From: Streptomyces sp. NWU339
Lineage (GTDB): Bacteria; Actinomycetota; Actinomycetes; Streptomycetales; Streptomycetaceae
Direction: 5' to 3'
Length of the DNA stretch: 35,588 nucleotides
Assembly (NCBI RefSeq): GCF_003143855.1
Contig: NZ_QFRK01000046.1
Location: 21,203-56,790 of the forward strand
Shown: one piece after another, positions 7,418 to 14,649 of the stretch
Layout of the letters: the number at the start of each line of letters is the position of its first letter
Position numbering within the stretch: position 1 is the first letter of the stretch
Program-made: the position numbers and the translations under genes
Notes under the pieces: model-generated
The model's database searches: none
What the model was told of the DNA's origin: nothing
What the model saw: the letters and a program-made list of their open reading frames with translations, nothing else

Positions 7418-7867
7418 TCACCCGTCGGCCGGTGTCGTCAGCACCGCCCGGACGGTCTTGCCGCCGGGCGGGTGGGGGACGCAGTCCCAGTGGTCGGCGA
7501 GGGCGGTGACGAGCGCCAGGCCGCGCCCGCCGAGGGGGAGCGTGTCGGGCCCGTCCTCCGCCGGGGCCGGCCACGGCCACAAGTCCCCGCGGGCGTCAGT
7601 GACTTTGACGCGCAGACGGTCCGCGGCGGGGTCGAGGGCGAGGGTCAGCCGGAAGCAGCGGCCGGGCACGCGGCCGTGCAGGACGGCGTTGGCGGCGAGT
7701 TCCGCGACGACGAGTTCGGCACGCTCCGTGAGCTCCCGCGAGGCGCCCCGGGAGCGCAGTTCGGTCACGGCGAGGAGCCGGGCGAGACGGGCGCCGCGCC
7801 GCGTGGACGACAGCAGCTGGGTGAAGGTGCCGACGGGGGCGCCCACTGGGGATGTCGCGTGGTTCAT
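7418..7867 (-). CDS. RsbW-like ATP-binding protein (HATPase_c_2, anti-sigma factor type)
   Basis: This 149-residue single-domain protein has the histidine-kinase-like ATPase fold used by anti-sigma factors and regulators in Streptomyces. The N box is in LVVAELAANAVLHG (about residues 60-75) and the G1 motif in TDARGDLWPW (about 96-104). The G2-like GGRGLALVTALADHW is near residues 120-134. The start at 7867 is chosen by homology with the truncated paralogue at 2200 and by the identical 47-bp distance to the upstream palindrome. It lacks a nearby sigma factor. Such genes commonly occur beside XRE/DUF397 regulator pairs, as here about 2.4 kb away. Confidence 0.88.
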   Translation of the reverse strand: MNHATSPVGAPVGTFTQLLSSTRRGARLARLLAVTELRSRGASRELTERAELVVAELAANAVLHGRVPGRCFRLTLALDPAADRLRVKVTDARGDLWPWPAPAEDGPDTLPLGGRGLALVTALADHWDCVPHPPGGKTVRAVLTTPADG

Positions 7868-7913
7868 GCCGTCAGACTGGCGCTCGGGTGCGGGCAGGGG
7901 CGAGTGCCGCGCC

Positions 7914-7936
7914 CCGTACGCGGGGTGACCGTACGG
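7914..7936. promoter_or_regulatory. 23-bp palindrome, copy B, upstream of the intact RsbW-like gene
   Basis: The outer arms CCGTACG and CGTACGG are perfect and separated by 9 bases. The element matches those at 2247-2269 and 10156-10178 in arm sequence and total length, and lies 47 bp upstream of the ATG at 7867. It is a probable operator. Confidence 0.6.
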
Positions 7937-8009
7937 CGGCGGAGAGGAGTCGGTGCGCTTGCGGAACGGGCATGTACGAGGCGTTGGGGACCGGGCCATG
8001 AACCGAGCG

Positions 8010-8036
8010 GGCCGCACCCCGGAGTGGGGTGCGGCC
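8010..8036 (-). terminator. Terminator hairpin of the nuclease-like gene
   Basis: GGCCGCACCCC and GGGGTGCGGCC are perfect 11-base arms around GGAGT. On the minus strand the stem follows the stop codon at 8055 by about 18 bases, a typical position for a Streptomyces terminator. Confidence 0.7.
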
Positions 8037-8054
8037 GGGTGTGCGCTTTTGGTG

Positions 8055-9062
8055 TCAGGTGGCCGAGGGCCCGGGGTTCCTCGGCTCTTGGCTGGGGACT
8101 GCGGTGTGCTCCGGGCTCTGGGCGGGGGCGGGGACGCGGTCCGTGGCGGAGGGCCTGGCGAAGATCTCGTCGAGGGTGGTGGCGTCGATGGCGCGGTCGA
8201 ACCAGAGATCCAGGAGCGGCATGTCCGTGCAGGTGATGACGCGCTGTCGGGTCTCTTCCGTCATCGAGAAGCCGCGGCGCTCCATCAGGCGCAGTAGTTG
8301 CTCGGCCTTTCCGGCCACGCGTCCTTCCTCGCGTCCTTCCTTGAGTCCTTCTTCCTGTCCTGCGAGGCGGGCGTCGCCCACGATGGTGCCTTGCCTGGGG
8401 GTGAAGAGGGTTTCCATCAGGTTCCTCCAGATTTTCCGGGCGTGTTCGCTGCCCAAGCCGTCCTCGATCAGTCCCGCCAGGTCGTCCCGCGCTTCGCGGT
8501 CCGTGTCCTGGGCCAACGCCTCGCCCATTACCGTCAGTATGCCCTCGATGTCCGGGTCGTTGCTGTGGATCCACAGACAGAAGGCGGCGAAGTCCAGGTC
8601 GGCTGAGGCATCCTGGATCCGGCTGACACGCGGAACGTTGGCCGGGCCCAGCACGTGAGGCACTGTCATCTGGGTGGGGCGCCCCAGGCCGGTGCGCAGA
8701 GGTCTGGCCGCCCATGCTGCTGTTGCCGTGTCCACGCACAGGACCAGCAGGACGACCTCGAGTTTGTACCGGTCACGCAAGTGCGCGACGTAGTACGGCC
8801 ACGAGGTCTCTTTCTTCGTTTCGATGCCGCTCTGTGCCTCGACCAGCAGGATGAACGGATCGCGCCCGTCGGGACGGACCACCCGCAGCACGGAGTCCAT
8901 CTGCCGGGTGAACATCTTCGGGGCGCTGGATGCGTCCGTCGCAAGGGTCTCGGTGGTGACACCGGGCGGGATTCCGAGGTCCAGGAGGTCCAGCGCACGG
9001 TTCAGCGCTTTCGGACGTCCCGGCAGGAAGCCGTGCAGGGTGTCGTGACTGACGTTGGGCAT
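8055..9062 (-). CDS. PD-(D/E)XK nuclease-like protein (Rpn/YhgA-related)
   Basis: This 335-residue protein has, near residues 55-80, the pattern MDSVLRV...DPFILLVEAQSG. This matches the Asp and E-x-Q catalytic strand of the PD-(D/E)XK proteins related to recombination-promoting Rpn nucleases and YhgA-like transposase proteins. A helical region and a charged repeat (EEGLKEGREEGRVAGKAEQL, about 240-262) typical of this family follow. The last 35 residues are low complexity. Many Streptomyces genomes carry several copies. Biochemical activity for this subgroup is inferred, not shown. A strong terminator hairpin lies after its stop. Confidence 0.75.
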   Translation of the reverse strand: MPNVSHDTLHGFLPGRPKALNRALDLLDLGIPPGVTTETLATDASSAPKMFTRQMDSVLRVVRPDGRDPFILLVEAQSGIETKKETSWPYYVAHLRDRYKLEVVLLVLCVDTATAAWAARPLRTGLGRPTQMTVPHVLGPANVPRVSRIQDASADLDFAAFCLWIHSNDPDIEGILTVMGEALAQDTDREARDDLAGLIEDGLGSEHARKIWRNLMETLFTPRQGTIVGDARLAGQEEGLKEGREEGRVAGKAEQLLRLMERRGFSMTEETRQRVITCTDMPLLDLWFDRAIDATTLDEIFARPSATDRVPAPAQSPEHTAVPSQEPRNPGPSAT

Positions 9063-9188
9063 GACGTGAAACTATGCGCGAAGCAAGAACATTCGTTGGC
9101 TTTTGAGGTGTGATCACCCGTTTGGTGGAAGTCTCCGGGGTCGGCGCCGAGGCGTGCGGTCAGGGCGGGGGCGAGTGCCGAGTCTGCT

Positions 9189-9656
9189 CTACGCGCACGG
9201 GCAGGACAGTCCGGGGACCGCGCGGTTGGGGGAGCACGTGACCACGGCCAGGGAGAGGTACGAGGGGCGTTCGAGGTAGTGGCCGTACGACACGTCGGCG
9301 CCCGAGCGCAGTCGTTCGGCGGCGGCGTCCACCAGCCGGGCCAGGCGCGCGGTGTCCCGGTCGCTCTCCGACGCGAACCGCGGGGTGTACTCGGCCAGCC
9401 GCTCACCGAGCCAGGCCGCCGCCTCCTTCGCCTCGTCCCAGGTGCCCCGCACCAGTGAGCGGGGCTTGACGAGCCAGTACGCCGTCTCCAGGGGCGGGAG
9501 GTCCGACGTTCGGAACTCCGCGGCCACCTGGCGGTAGCGCTCGATCAGTTCCGGCCTGCCTCCGGCCGGGGGCGGATCGGGGTGCGGGGGCCGCCGCAGG
9601 GCCTCGTCGTCGAAGCGTTCCTTCGGGCCGGTCCACAGATAAGCGTGGTGGTGCAC
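9189..9656 (-). CDS. Hypothetical protein downstream of the DUF397-like gene
   Basis: The frame encodes 155 residues starting MHHHAYLWTGPKERFDDEAL. The middle part (ELIERYRQVAAEFRTSDLPP, then TAYWLVKPRSLVRGTWDEAK and a helical DTARLARLVDAAAERL) has the composition of a real Streptomyces protein. No known family is recognised and there is no membrane segment or signal peptide. It follows the DUF397-like gene on the same strand after 85 bases and may be cotranscribed with it. The C-terminal CSPNRAVPGLSCPCA tail has two cysteine clusters of unknown meaning. Confidence 0.65.
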   Translation of the reverse strand: MHHHAYLWTGPKERFDDEALRRPPHPDPPPAGGRPELIERYRQVAAEFRTSDLPPLETAYWLVKPRSLVRGTWDEAKEAAAWLGERLAEYTPRFASESDRDTARLARLVDAAAERLRSGADVSYGHYLERPSYLSLAVVTCSPNRAVPGLSCPCA

Positions 9657-9741
9657 GAGCTGTTCCCGTTTCGAGAAGCGCCGGCCGGACGCGGGGAGGG
9701 ACCCGGTCCGGCCGGCGGCAGGGAGGGGAGGGGAAGGAGGG

Positions 9742-9966
9742 TCAGGCGCCGAGGCCGAAGCGCGCCGGGTCGATACCGGCGGCGTCCAGTTCCTCCGTGG
9801 TGAACCGCAGCGGCTGCGCGTCCGGCTGCTTGCTGTCGCCCAGGGCCCAGGCGTCCTCGCCGATCCGGGCCAGGGTCACGCACCCCTCGGTGCAGGGGCC
9901 GCCGCACGCCTTCGTGAACGAGGCCCCGCTGATGTCGAGCGCGTACAGGTTGGTTCCGTTCTGCAT
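9742..9966 (-). CDS. DUF397-like small protein
   Basis: This 74-residue protein starts at ATG 9966 behind GGAAGGTGCAGAG. It has the DUF397 pattern: ISGASFTKAC near the N-terminus, EGCVTLARI in the middle, and ALGDSKQPDAQPLRFTTEEL at the end, where DSK..P..LRFT is the signature. DUF397 proteins are small acidic partners of XRE/DUF5753 regulators in Streptomyces development and antibiotic control. Extra cysteines (ACGGPCTEGC) are unusual. The conserved 23-bp palindrome and its adjoining sequence lie about 190 bases upstream, pointing to this gene, so it may be under the same control as the RsbW-like genes. Confidence 0.8.
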   Translation of the reverse strand: MQNGTNLYALDISGASFTKACGGPCTEGCVTLARIGEDAWALGDSKQPDAQPLRFTTEELDAAGIDPARFGLGA

Positions 9967-10155
9967 CTCTGCACCTTCCAGCTCGTCTGAACGCGGCCAG
10001 GACCGGCCGCCGCCGCCCGTGGCGGGCGGGAGTTCACGGGAGGGGAGACAGGTCGCCCGGGGTTTCCGCAGGTGACCGGCGGGCACGGGCGGTTTCTCCT
10101 CGCTTTCCGTGACCTCAGAGTGGCGGGCGGACGGGGCGGGGACGAGTGTGGCACC

Positions 10156-10178
10156 CCGTACGCTGAGTCAGCGTACGG
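10156..10178. promoter_or_regulatory. 23-bp perfect palindrome, copy C, between DUF397-like and XRE genes
   Basis: CCGTACGCTGA and TCAGCGTACGG are perfect 11-base arms around one G. It is the best-conserved of three copies (others at 2247-2269 and 7914-7936). It lies 107 bp before the XRE start at 10286 and about 190 bp before the DUF397-like start at 9966, so it could control both directions. Binding by the XRE protein is inferred. Confidence 0.65.
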
Positions 10179-10285
10179 ACACGAAGAGTGGACGGTACGT
10201 CTGATTGTCCGTCAGGCTGGAGGCGAATGCGGGCGGCGTGAGGAGCCGTCGCGGTGCGGTACGGAGGAGAGGAAAGGGGCGGCGG

Positions 10286-11173
10286 ATGGACGTGGTCGGA
10301 GTTGAGGGGGAGGCGGCCGGGAGCGCCGGTGCGCGGGTGGTTCCGGTGGGGGAGTGGGAGCGGGAGCCGCATCCGTCGGACAGCCTGCGGACGTTCGGCG
10401 CCGTCGTCCAGGCGCTGCGCGAGCACGCGGGGCTCAGCCGGGTCGACCTCGGCGCCCGGGTCCAGTACTCCAAGCACACCGTGGAGTCGGTGGAGTTGGG
10501 GCGGCGGATGCCGGACGAGGCGTTCGTGGAGCGGGCGGAGGAGGCCCTGGGCAACACGGGCGCGCTGCGGAAGGCCGCGCGGCATCTGACGCGGGGGGAG
10601 GCGGGGCTGGCGGCGTGGTTCCGGCGGTGGGCTCGGCTGGAGCGGGAGGCGGTGAGCCTGTGCACGTATGAGTGCCGGTTGGTGCCGGGGTTGTTGCAGT
10701 CGGAGGCGTATGCGCGGGCGGTGTTCGAGGGCACGATTCCGCTGCGGACCGACGAGGAGTTGGAAGTGCAGCTTGCCGCACGTATGGAGCGGCAGGCGAT
10801 GATGCGGGAGCGGCCGACGGTGCCGTTCAGCTTCATCGTCGAGGAGCACGTGTTCCGGCGGGGGTTCGGGGACGCGGAGGCGATGTGCGGGCTGGTGGAC
10901 CATGTCCTTGAACTCACCGCCCCGCGTAACGTGACGCTTCAGGTGGTGCCGGTGGAGGCTCGGTTGCACGCGTGCCTGGATGGCCCCCTGCAGATCCTGG
11001 AGACCTCGGAGGGGCGACGGCTCGGGTACTCCGAGGGGCAGCAGAACGGTCGGCTGATCTCCGACCCGAAAGAGATGATTCTGCTCTGCCAACGCTATGA
11101 CACACTGCGCTCGCAGGCCCTGAACCCGACAGAATCCCGGGACCTGCTGGAGCGACTGCGAGGAGAGCTATGA
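10286..11173 (+). CDS. XRE-family helix-turn-helix regulator with DUF5753 domain
   Basis: This 295-residue protein has an XRE helix-turn-helix at about residues 36-90 (LRTFGAVVQALREHAGLSRV, then YSKHTVESVELGRRMPDEAF) and a DUF5753 domain at about 105-290 with the typical LVPGLLQSEAYARAV segment. It is the architecture of the Scr1/WhiJ-type regulators of Streptomyces. The start at 10286 is preceded by GGAGAGGAAAGGGGCGG. Its stop overlaps the start of a DUF397 gene (ATGA), so the two are translationally coupled, as is usual for these pairs. It probably binds the nearby palindrome and modulates development or secondary metabolism; this is inferred from the family. Confidence 0.9.
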   Translation: MDVVGVEGEAAGSAGARVVPVGEWEREPHPSDSLRTFGAVVQALREHAGLSRVDLGARVQYSKHTVESVELGRRMPDEAFVERAEEALGNTGALRKAARHLTRGEAGLAAWFRRWARLEREAVSLCTYECRLVPGLLQSEAYARAVFEGTIPLRTDEELEVQLAARMERQAMMRERPTVPFSFIVEEHVFRRGFGDAEAMCGLVDHVLELTAPRNVTLQVVPVEARLHACLDGPLQILETSEGRRLGYSEGQQNGRLISDPKEMILLCQRYDTLRSQALNPTESRDLLERLRGEL

Positions 11174-11361
11174 ACAGCGGTACGTCGGAACTCGCCTGGT
11201 TCAAGTCCAGCTACAGCGGCAGCCAGGGCGACAGCTGTGTGGAGATCGCGATCGCCGAACAGGCCGTCCACGTCCGGGACTCCAAGGACGTGGCCCGCCC
11301 GGCCTTCGCCGTCGGCCGCGAAGGCTGGGGGCAGTTCGTCCGGTTCGCGTCAGAGCGCTGA
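11170..11361 (+). CDS. DUF397 protein coupled to the XRE regulator
   Basis: This 63-residue protein carries the classic DUF397 motifs: AWFKSSYSGSQGDSCVEIA, then VHVRDSKDVARPAF and a terminal WGQFVRFA. Its ATG overlaps the stop of the upstream XRE gene by 4 bases, a sign of translational coupling. In known pairs the DUF397 protein acts with the XRE partner, often opposing it. A perfect terminator hairpin follows. Confidence 0.9.
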   Translation: MNSGTSELAWFKSSYSGSQGDSCVEIAIAEQAVHVRDSKDVARPAFAVGREGWGQFVRFASER

Positions 11362-11370
11362 GAGATTGGC

Positions 11371-11407
11371 GGGCGTGCCGTCCGCTGGAGCAGCGGACGG
11401 CACGCCC
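11371..11407 (+). terminator. Strong terminator hairpin after the XRE/DUF397 operon
   Basis: GGGCGTGCCGTCCGCT and AGCGGACGGCACGCCC are perfect 16-base arms around a 5-base loop, starting 9 bases after the DUF397 stop. This is the strongest terminator-like stem in the window. Confidence 0.85.
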
Positions 11408-11465
11408 TCGCCGCGTTCGGGAGCCCTTGGTCCCGCACACCACACGTCTCTTCATTGACGGTCCG

Positions 11466-11846
11466 ATGAAGAGGGTCCTGAACATCGCCGCCGCGGTGCG
11501 GGACTCCCGGGGAACGCCGTACCTCGACGACGCGCTGCGGCGTTTCATCCGGACCATGCGTGCGACCGTCATGGCGGACCGGGTGTGCCCGCTCGTCACT
11601 GTGACCGCGCTGCTCGACCACGTCGCCGGTCTCTGCGCCGACGGCACGGAAACCCTGCCGCAGGAGTTCCGTCGGCTCCTGGAACGAGCCGACGCCGGAA
11701 CGGACGCCGCCACTGTTTCCACAGCGGCGCCCGCCTGCGGAAACGAGGGTCCGCCGGACCCTGGCCCGGAGCGACGGCGACGCCCTGGACCGAACCGCGC
11801 ACGGCCGGTTCCCGCGCCGGCGCACGGGCGCCCGCGGAACCCGTGA
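11466..11846 (+). CDS. Possible small hypothetical protein
   Basis: From ATG 11466 the first 80 residues (VLNIAAAVRDSRGTPYLDDA, RTMRATVMADRVCPLVTVTA) read like a real helical protein. The last 45 are Arg/Pro-rich and look like non-coding translation. It ends 9 bases before the KtrB-like start, so it could lead that operon or be the relic of another gene. No family is recognised. Confidence 0.35.
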   Translation: MKRVLNIAAAVRDSRGTPYLDDALRRFIRTMRATVMADRVCPLVTVTALLDHVAGLCADGTETLPQEFRRLLERADAGTDAATVSTAAPACGNEGPPDPGPERRRRPGPNRARPVPAPAHGRPRNP

Positions 11847-11855
11847 CGCCACACG

Positions 11856-13406
11856 GTGACCCGCACACGGCGCACCGCCATCAGCCGGTTCCCACGCCTT
11901 CTCGACGTCGTGGCGCGTTCCGTACGCCCGCTCTGGGAGGGATGCTGTGGGCAGGTGGCCGCGTTCACCGGCCTCCTCGTGCGACGGGGCACGACAGGAA
12001 ATGTGGCGGAGGGGCATCGGAGGTTGCTGGTGGCCGTGGGTACGACTTGGGCCCGGTGGTCCCGGCTGGCCCTCTATCCCGCCCGTGGCGTCGTCCTGGC
12101 CTTCGCGTTCGCCGTCGTGCTGGGTGCGGCCCTGCTGATGCTGCCGGCCGCCACCGAGCCCGGCAGGGAGACCAGCGTACTGACTGCCCTGTTCACCTCC
12201 ACGGGAGCGGTCAGCGGCGGGTTTCCCCTCGTGGGGACCGGCAGCCACTGGAGCGCGTTCGGCGAGGGCGTGGTCCTGGCTCTGATCCAGATCGGCGGGT
12301 TCGGCATCATGACGCTCGCGTCGCTGCTGGCCCTGCTCGTCTCCGGTCGGCTGCGACTGCGGACACAGCTCGCCACACAGGCGGAGAGGAGCCTCAGCGT
12401 CGGTGACGTCCGTCGGGTGGTCCTGGGAGTCGCGGGCATCACGCTGGCCATCGAACTGGCCACGGCCGCCGTGCTCACGGTCCGTTTCCACATCGGCTAT
12501 GGCCTGACGGCCGGAAACGCCGTCTACCACGGGATCTTCTACGGGATCTCCGCCTTCAGCAACGCCGGGTTCGGGCTGCGCGACGACAACCTCGTCGGCT
12601 ATGCGCACGATCCCTGGATCGTCCTGCCGATCGCCGTCGCCTGTGTGCTCGGTGCCCTCGGCTTCCCCGTACTGTTCGAACTGCTGCGCAGCCGCCCGGG
12701 CGCCCGCGGCGGCACCCGGCACCGCTGGTCCCTGCACACCCGGCTCACCCTCCTCACCTCCGCGGTCCTGCTCACCGTCGGCACCGTCCTGACCTGCGCG
12801 CTGGAGTGGAGCAACCCGAGGACCCTCGGACCCCTGGAATGGGGGGACAAGCTGCTGGACGGGTTCTTCACCGCTGCCAGCTCGCGTACCGCCGGCTTCA
12901 ACACCGTCGACACCGGTGCCATGGAACCGGCCACCCTCCTGGGCATCTGCGTGCTGATGTTCATCGGCGGCGGCAGCGCGGGTACCGCGGGCGGCATCAA
13001 GGTCACCACGTTCGCGGTTCTGGGAGCGGCGATCCTGGCCGAGGTCCGCGGGCGCACCGACGCGGACATCATGGGCCGCCGGCTCTCCCCGGCCACGCTG
13101 CGCCAGGCCCTCACCGTGGCGCTGCTGGGTGTGGGTCTCGTCATGGCGGGCACGTTGGTGCTGCTCGCCGCCACCAAGGAAAGAGCTGACGCGGTCCTGG
13201 CGATCCTGTTCGAGGCCGTCTCTGCCTTCGGCACGGTCGGCCTGAGTACCGGCATCACCGGGAGCCTTCCCGCAGCGGGCCAACTCACCCTCATCGTCAT
13301 GATGTTCGTCGGGCGCGTCGGCCCGATCACTCTCGCCAGCGCGCTCGCACTGCGGCAGCGCGACCGCCGGTACACCCTGCCCGAGGAGCGACCCGTCATT
13401 GGCTGA
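11856..13406 (+). CDS. TrkH/KtrB-family potassium uptake membrane subunit
   Basis: This protein of up to 516 residues (start GTG 11856; the true start may be further in, before LYPARGVVLAFAF) has the four M1-P-M2 repeats of the KtrB/TrkH channel-like transporters. Pore-loop motifs are FTSTGAVSGGF, SAFSNAGFGL, SSRTAGFNTVD and SAFGTVGLSTG; LIQIGGFGIMTLASL and MFIGGGSAGTAGGIKVTT are family hallmarks. The second to fourth loops keep the filter glycine in normal context; the first is one residue shorter than usual. It moves K+ (or Na+/K+) across the membrane, gated by the RCK protein encoded next, whose start overlaps its end by 8 bases. Confidence 0.9.
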   Translation: MTRTRRTAISRFPRLLDVVARSVRPLWEGCCGQVAAFTGLLVRRGTTGNVAEGHRRLLVAVGTTWARWSRLALYPARGVVLAFAFAVVLGAALLMLPAATEPGRETSVLTALFTSTGAVSGGFPLVGTGSHWSAFGEGVVLALIQIGGFGIMTLASLLALLVSGRLRLRTQLATQAERSLSVGDVRRVVLGVAGITLAIELATAAVLTVRFHIGYGLTAGNAVYHGIFYGISAFSNAGFGLRDDNLVGYAHDPWIVLPIAVACVLGALGFPVLFELLRSRPGARGGTRHRWSLHTRLTLLTSAVLLTVGTVLTCALEWSNPRTLGPLEWGDKLLDGFFTAASSRTAGFNTVDTGAMEPATLLGICVLMFIGGGSAGTAGGIKVTTFAVLGAAILAEVRGRTDADIMGRRLSPATLRQALTVALLGVGLVMAGTLVLLAATKERADAVLAILFEAVSAFGTVGLSTGITGSLPAAGQLTLIVMMFVGRVGPITLASALALRQRDRRYTLPEERPVIG

Positions 13407-14118
13407 CCACTTCAAGTCACTGCGTCCACACCGACATCGGCGTTCCGCCGACCGTCGCCCGGCCCGCGATTCCAGAGTGGCGGTGATCGGTCTCGGCCGT
13501 TTCGGGCAGTCCGTGGCGGCGGAGCTGATGCGGCGTGGCTGGGACGTGCTCGGCATCGACGCCGACGTCGGCGTCGTCCAGAAGGTCGGCGAAGAGCTGA
13601 CCCAGGTCGCCGCCGCGGACTGCACCGACCCCGCTGCGCTGGCGCAGCTCGGCGTCGGCGGGTTCTCCCGCGTGGTGGTCGGTATCGGCACCGACCTGGA
13701 GGCCAGCATCCTGACCACCTCCAACCTCGTCGACGCCGGCGTGGCCGCCATCTGGGTCCGGGCCACCACCCGGCAGCACGGCCAGATCCTGGAACGCATC
13801 GGTGCCCACCACATCGTCCTGCCCGAGCACGACATGGGCGAGCGCGTGGCCCACCTGGTCACCGGCCGGATGCTGGACTTCATCGCCTTCGACAGCGATT
13901 ACGCGCTGATCAAGACGCTCGCCCCGAAGGTCGTCGGTGGGATCCCGCTGGGCGAGAGCCGGGTGCGCAGTACGTACGGCGTCACCGTCGTCGGCATCAA
14001 ACGCCCCGGCGCCGACTTCACTCACGCCACCGCCGAGACGGTCGTCCACCCCGGCGACGTCATCATCGTCACGGGCAGGACCCGGGAGGTGGAGATGTTC
14101 GCGGAGCTGGACCGGTGA
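13399..14118 (+). CDS. KtrA/TrkA-family RCK regulatory subunit
   Basis: This 239-residue protein begins at TTG 13399, inside the end of the KtrB-like gene. The RCK-N domain (about 25-145) has the nucleotide fold VAVIGLGRFGQSVAAELMRR with the acidic residue at the end of beta-2 (GIDAD). The RCK-C domain (about 155-238) ends in GDVIIVTGRTREVEMF. KtrA rings bind ATP/ADP or NAD(H) and c-di-AMP and gate the membrane subunit. The overlap implies translational coupling. Confidence 0.9.
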   Translation: MADHFKSLRPHRHRRSADRRPARDSRVAVIGLGRFGQSVAAELMRRGWDVLGIDADVGVVQKVGEELTQVAAADCTDPAALAQLGVGGFSRVVVGIGTDLEASILTTSNLVDAGVAAIWVRATTRQHGQILERIGAHHIVLPEHDMGERVAHLVTGRMLDFIAFDSDYALIKTLAPKVVGGIPLGESRVRSTYGVTVVGIKRPGADFTHATAETVVHPGDVIIVTGRTREVEMFAELDR

Positions 14119-14139
14119 GACGCACCGTCAACGCAGGCA

Positions 14140-14406
14140 CTACGGCCTCAGACACCAGGCGTACCGGATCTCGGAGAATCCGTGCGCGCCGGAGGTGATC
14201 ACCGAGTTGACCGGGGTCGACAGTGCCTTGGTCGCGGCCGTGAAGATGAGCACCGTGGCCGGGGTGACGAGGAGGTAGCAGGCGGCCGGCTTGATCCCGC
14301 GGGTGCCGATCTTCTTGCCCGAATACTCGGAAGTGCGGCCGACCATGAGTCCCGCGATGAACATGACGATGACCGCAATGATCAGCATGTCGTAGAGGCC
14401 GGAGCC
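14140..14406 (-). pseudogene. kdpA: kdpA relic (potassium-transporting ATPase subunit A)
   Basis: On the minus strand the frame reads GLYDMLIIAVIVMFIAGLMV followed by GRTSEYSGKKIGTRGIKPAA and NSVITSGAHGFSEIRYA. This corresponds to the KdpA segment GLMVGRTPEYLGKKI...GPHGFSE that precedes the third pore region. Only about 85 of some 550 residues remain, with a stop soon after GFSEIRYA. Neither the upstream part of kdpA nor kdpB or kdpC is present. It sits beside the Ktr pair, so a second K+ system was once next to it or was brought in with it. The rest of 14407-14649 shows no gene. Confidence 0.7.
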
Positions 14407-14649
14407 CGCACCGCCGTGCGCGCCAGGGAGTTTTGACGTTGGGCTGCGCTCGGCCGGCACCGGCGCGCTGCCGCCGTATCGCCGTAGACGAACTCGCCCG
14501 CGGGCCCCCCGACAAGGCCACCGCCAACGGCTTCGCCGGCCCCGCCGCGGCTGGGAACGCCTCTGCACCGGCCCGGTGAGCCGTGAGTCGCACCGACGAC
14601 GATGGCGATGCCGCCGTCGCGCCACCTGCGGCAGGCGCCGCCCCATCGC

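Noticed and set aside
11211..13883. 890-codon open frame on the minus strand
   Set aside because: It is the antisense of the DUF397, KtrB and KtrA genes; its translation is Arg/Gly/Ala/Asp-rich with no domain, an effect of high third-position GC.
14440..14640. Possible second relic (kdp or transport gene) after the kdpA fragment
   Set aside because: No frame on either strand gives a recognisable motif.
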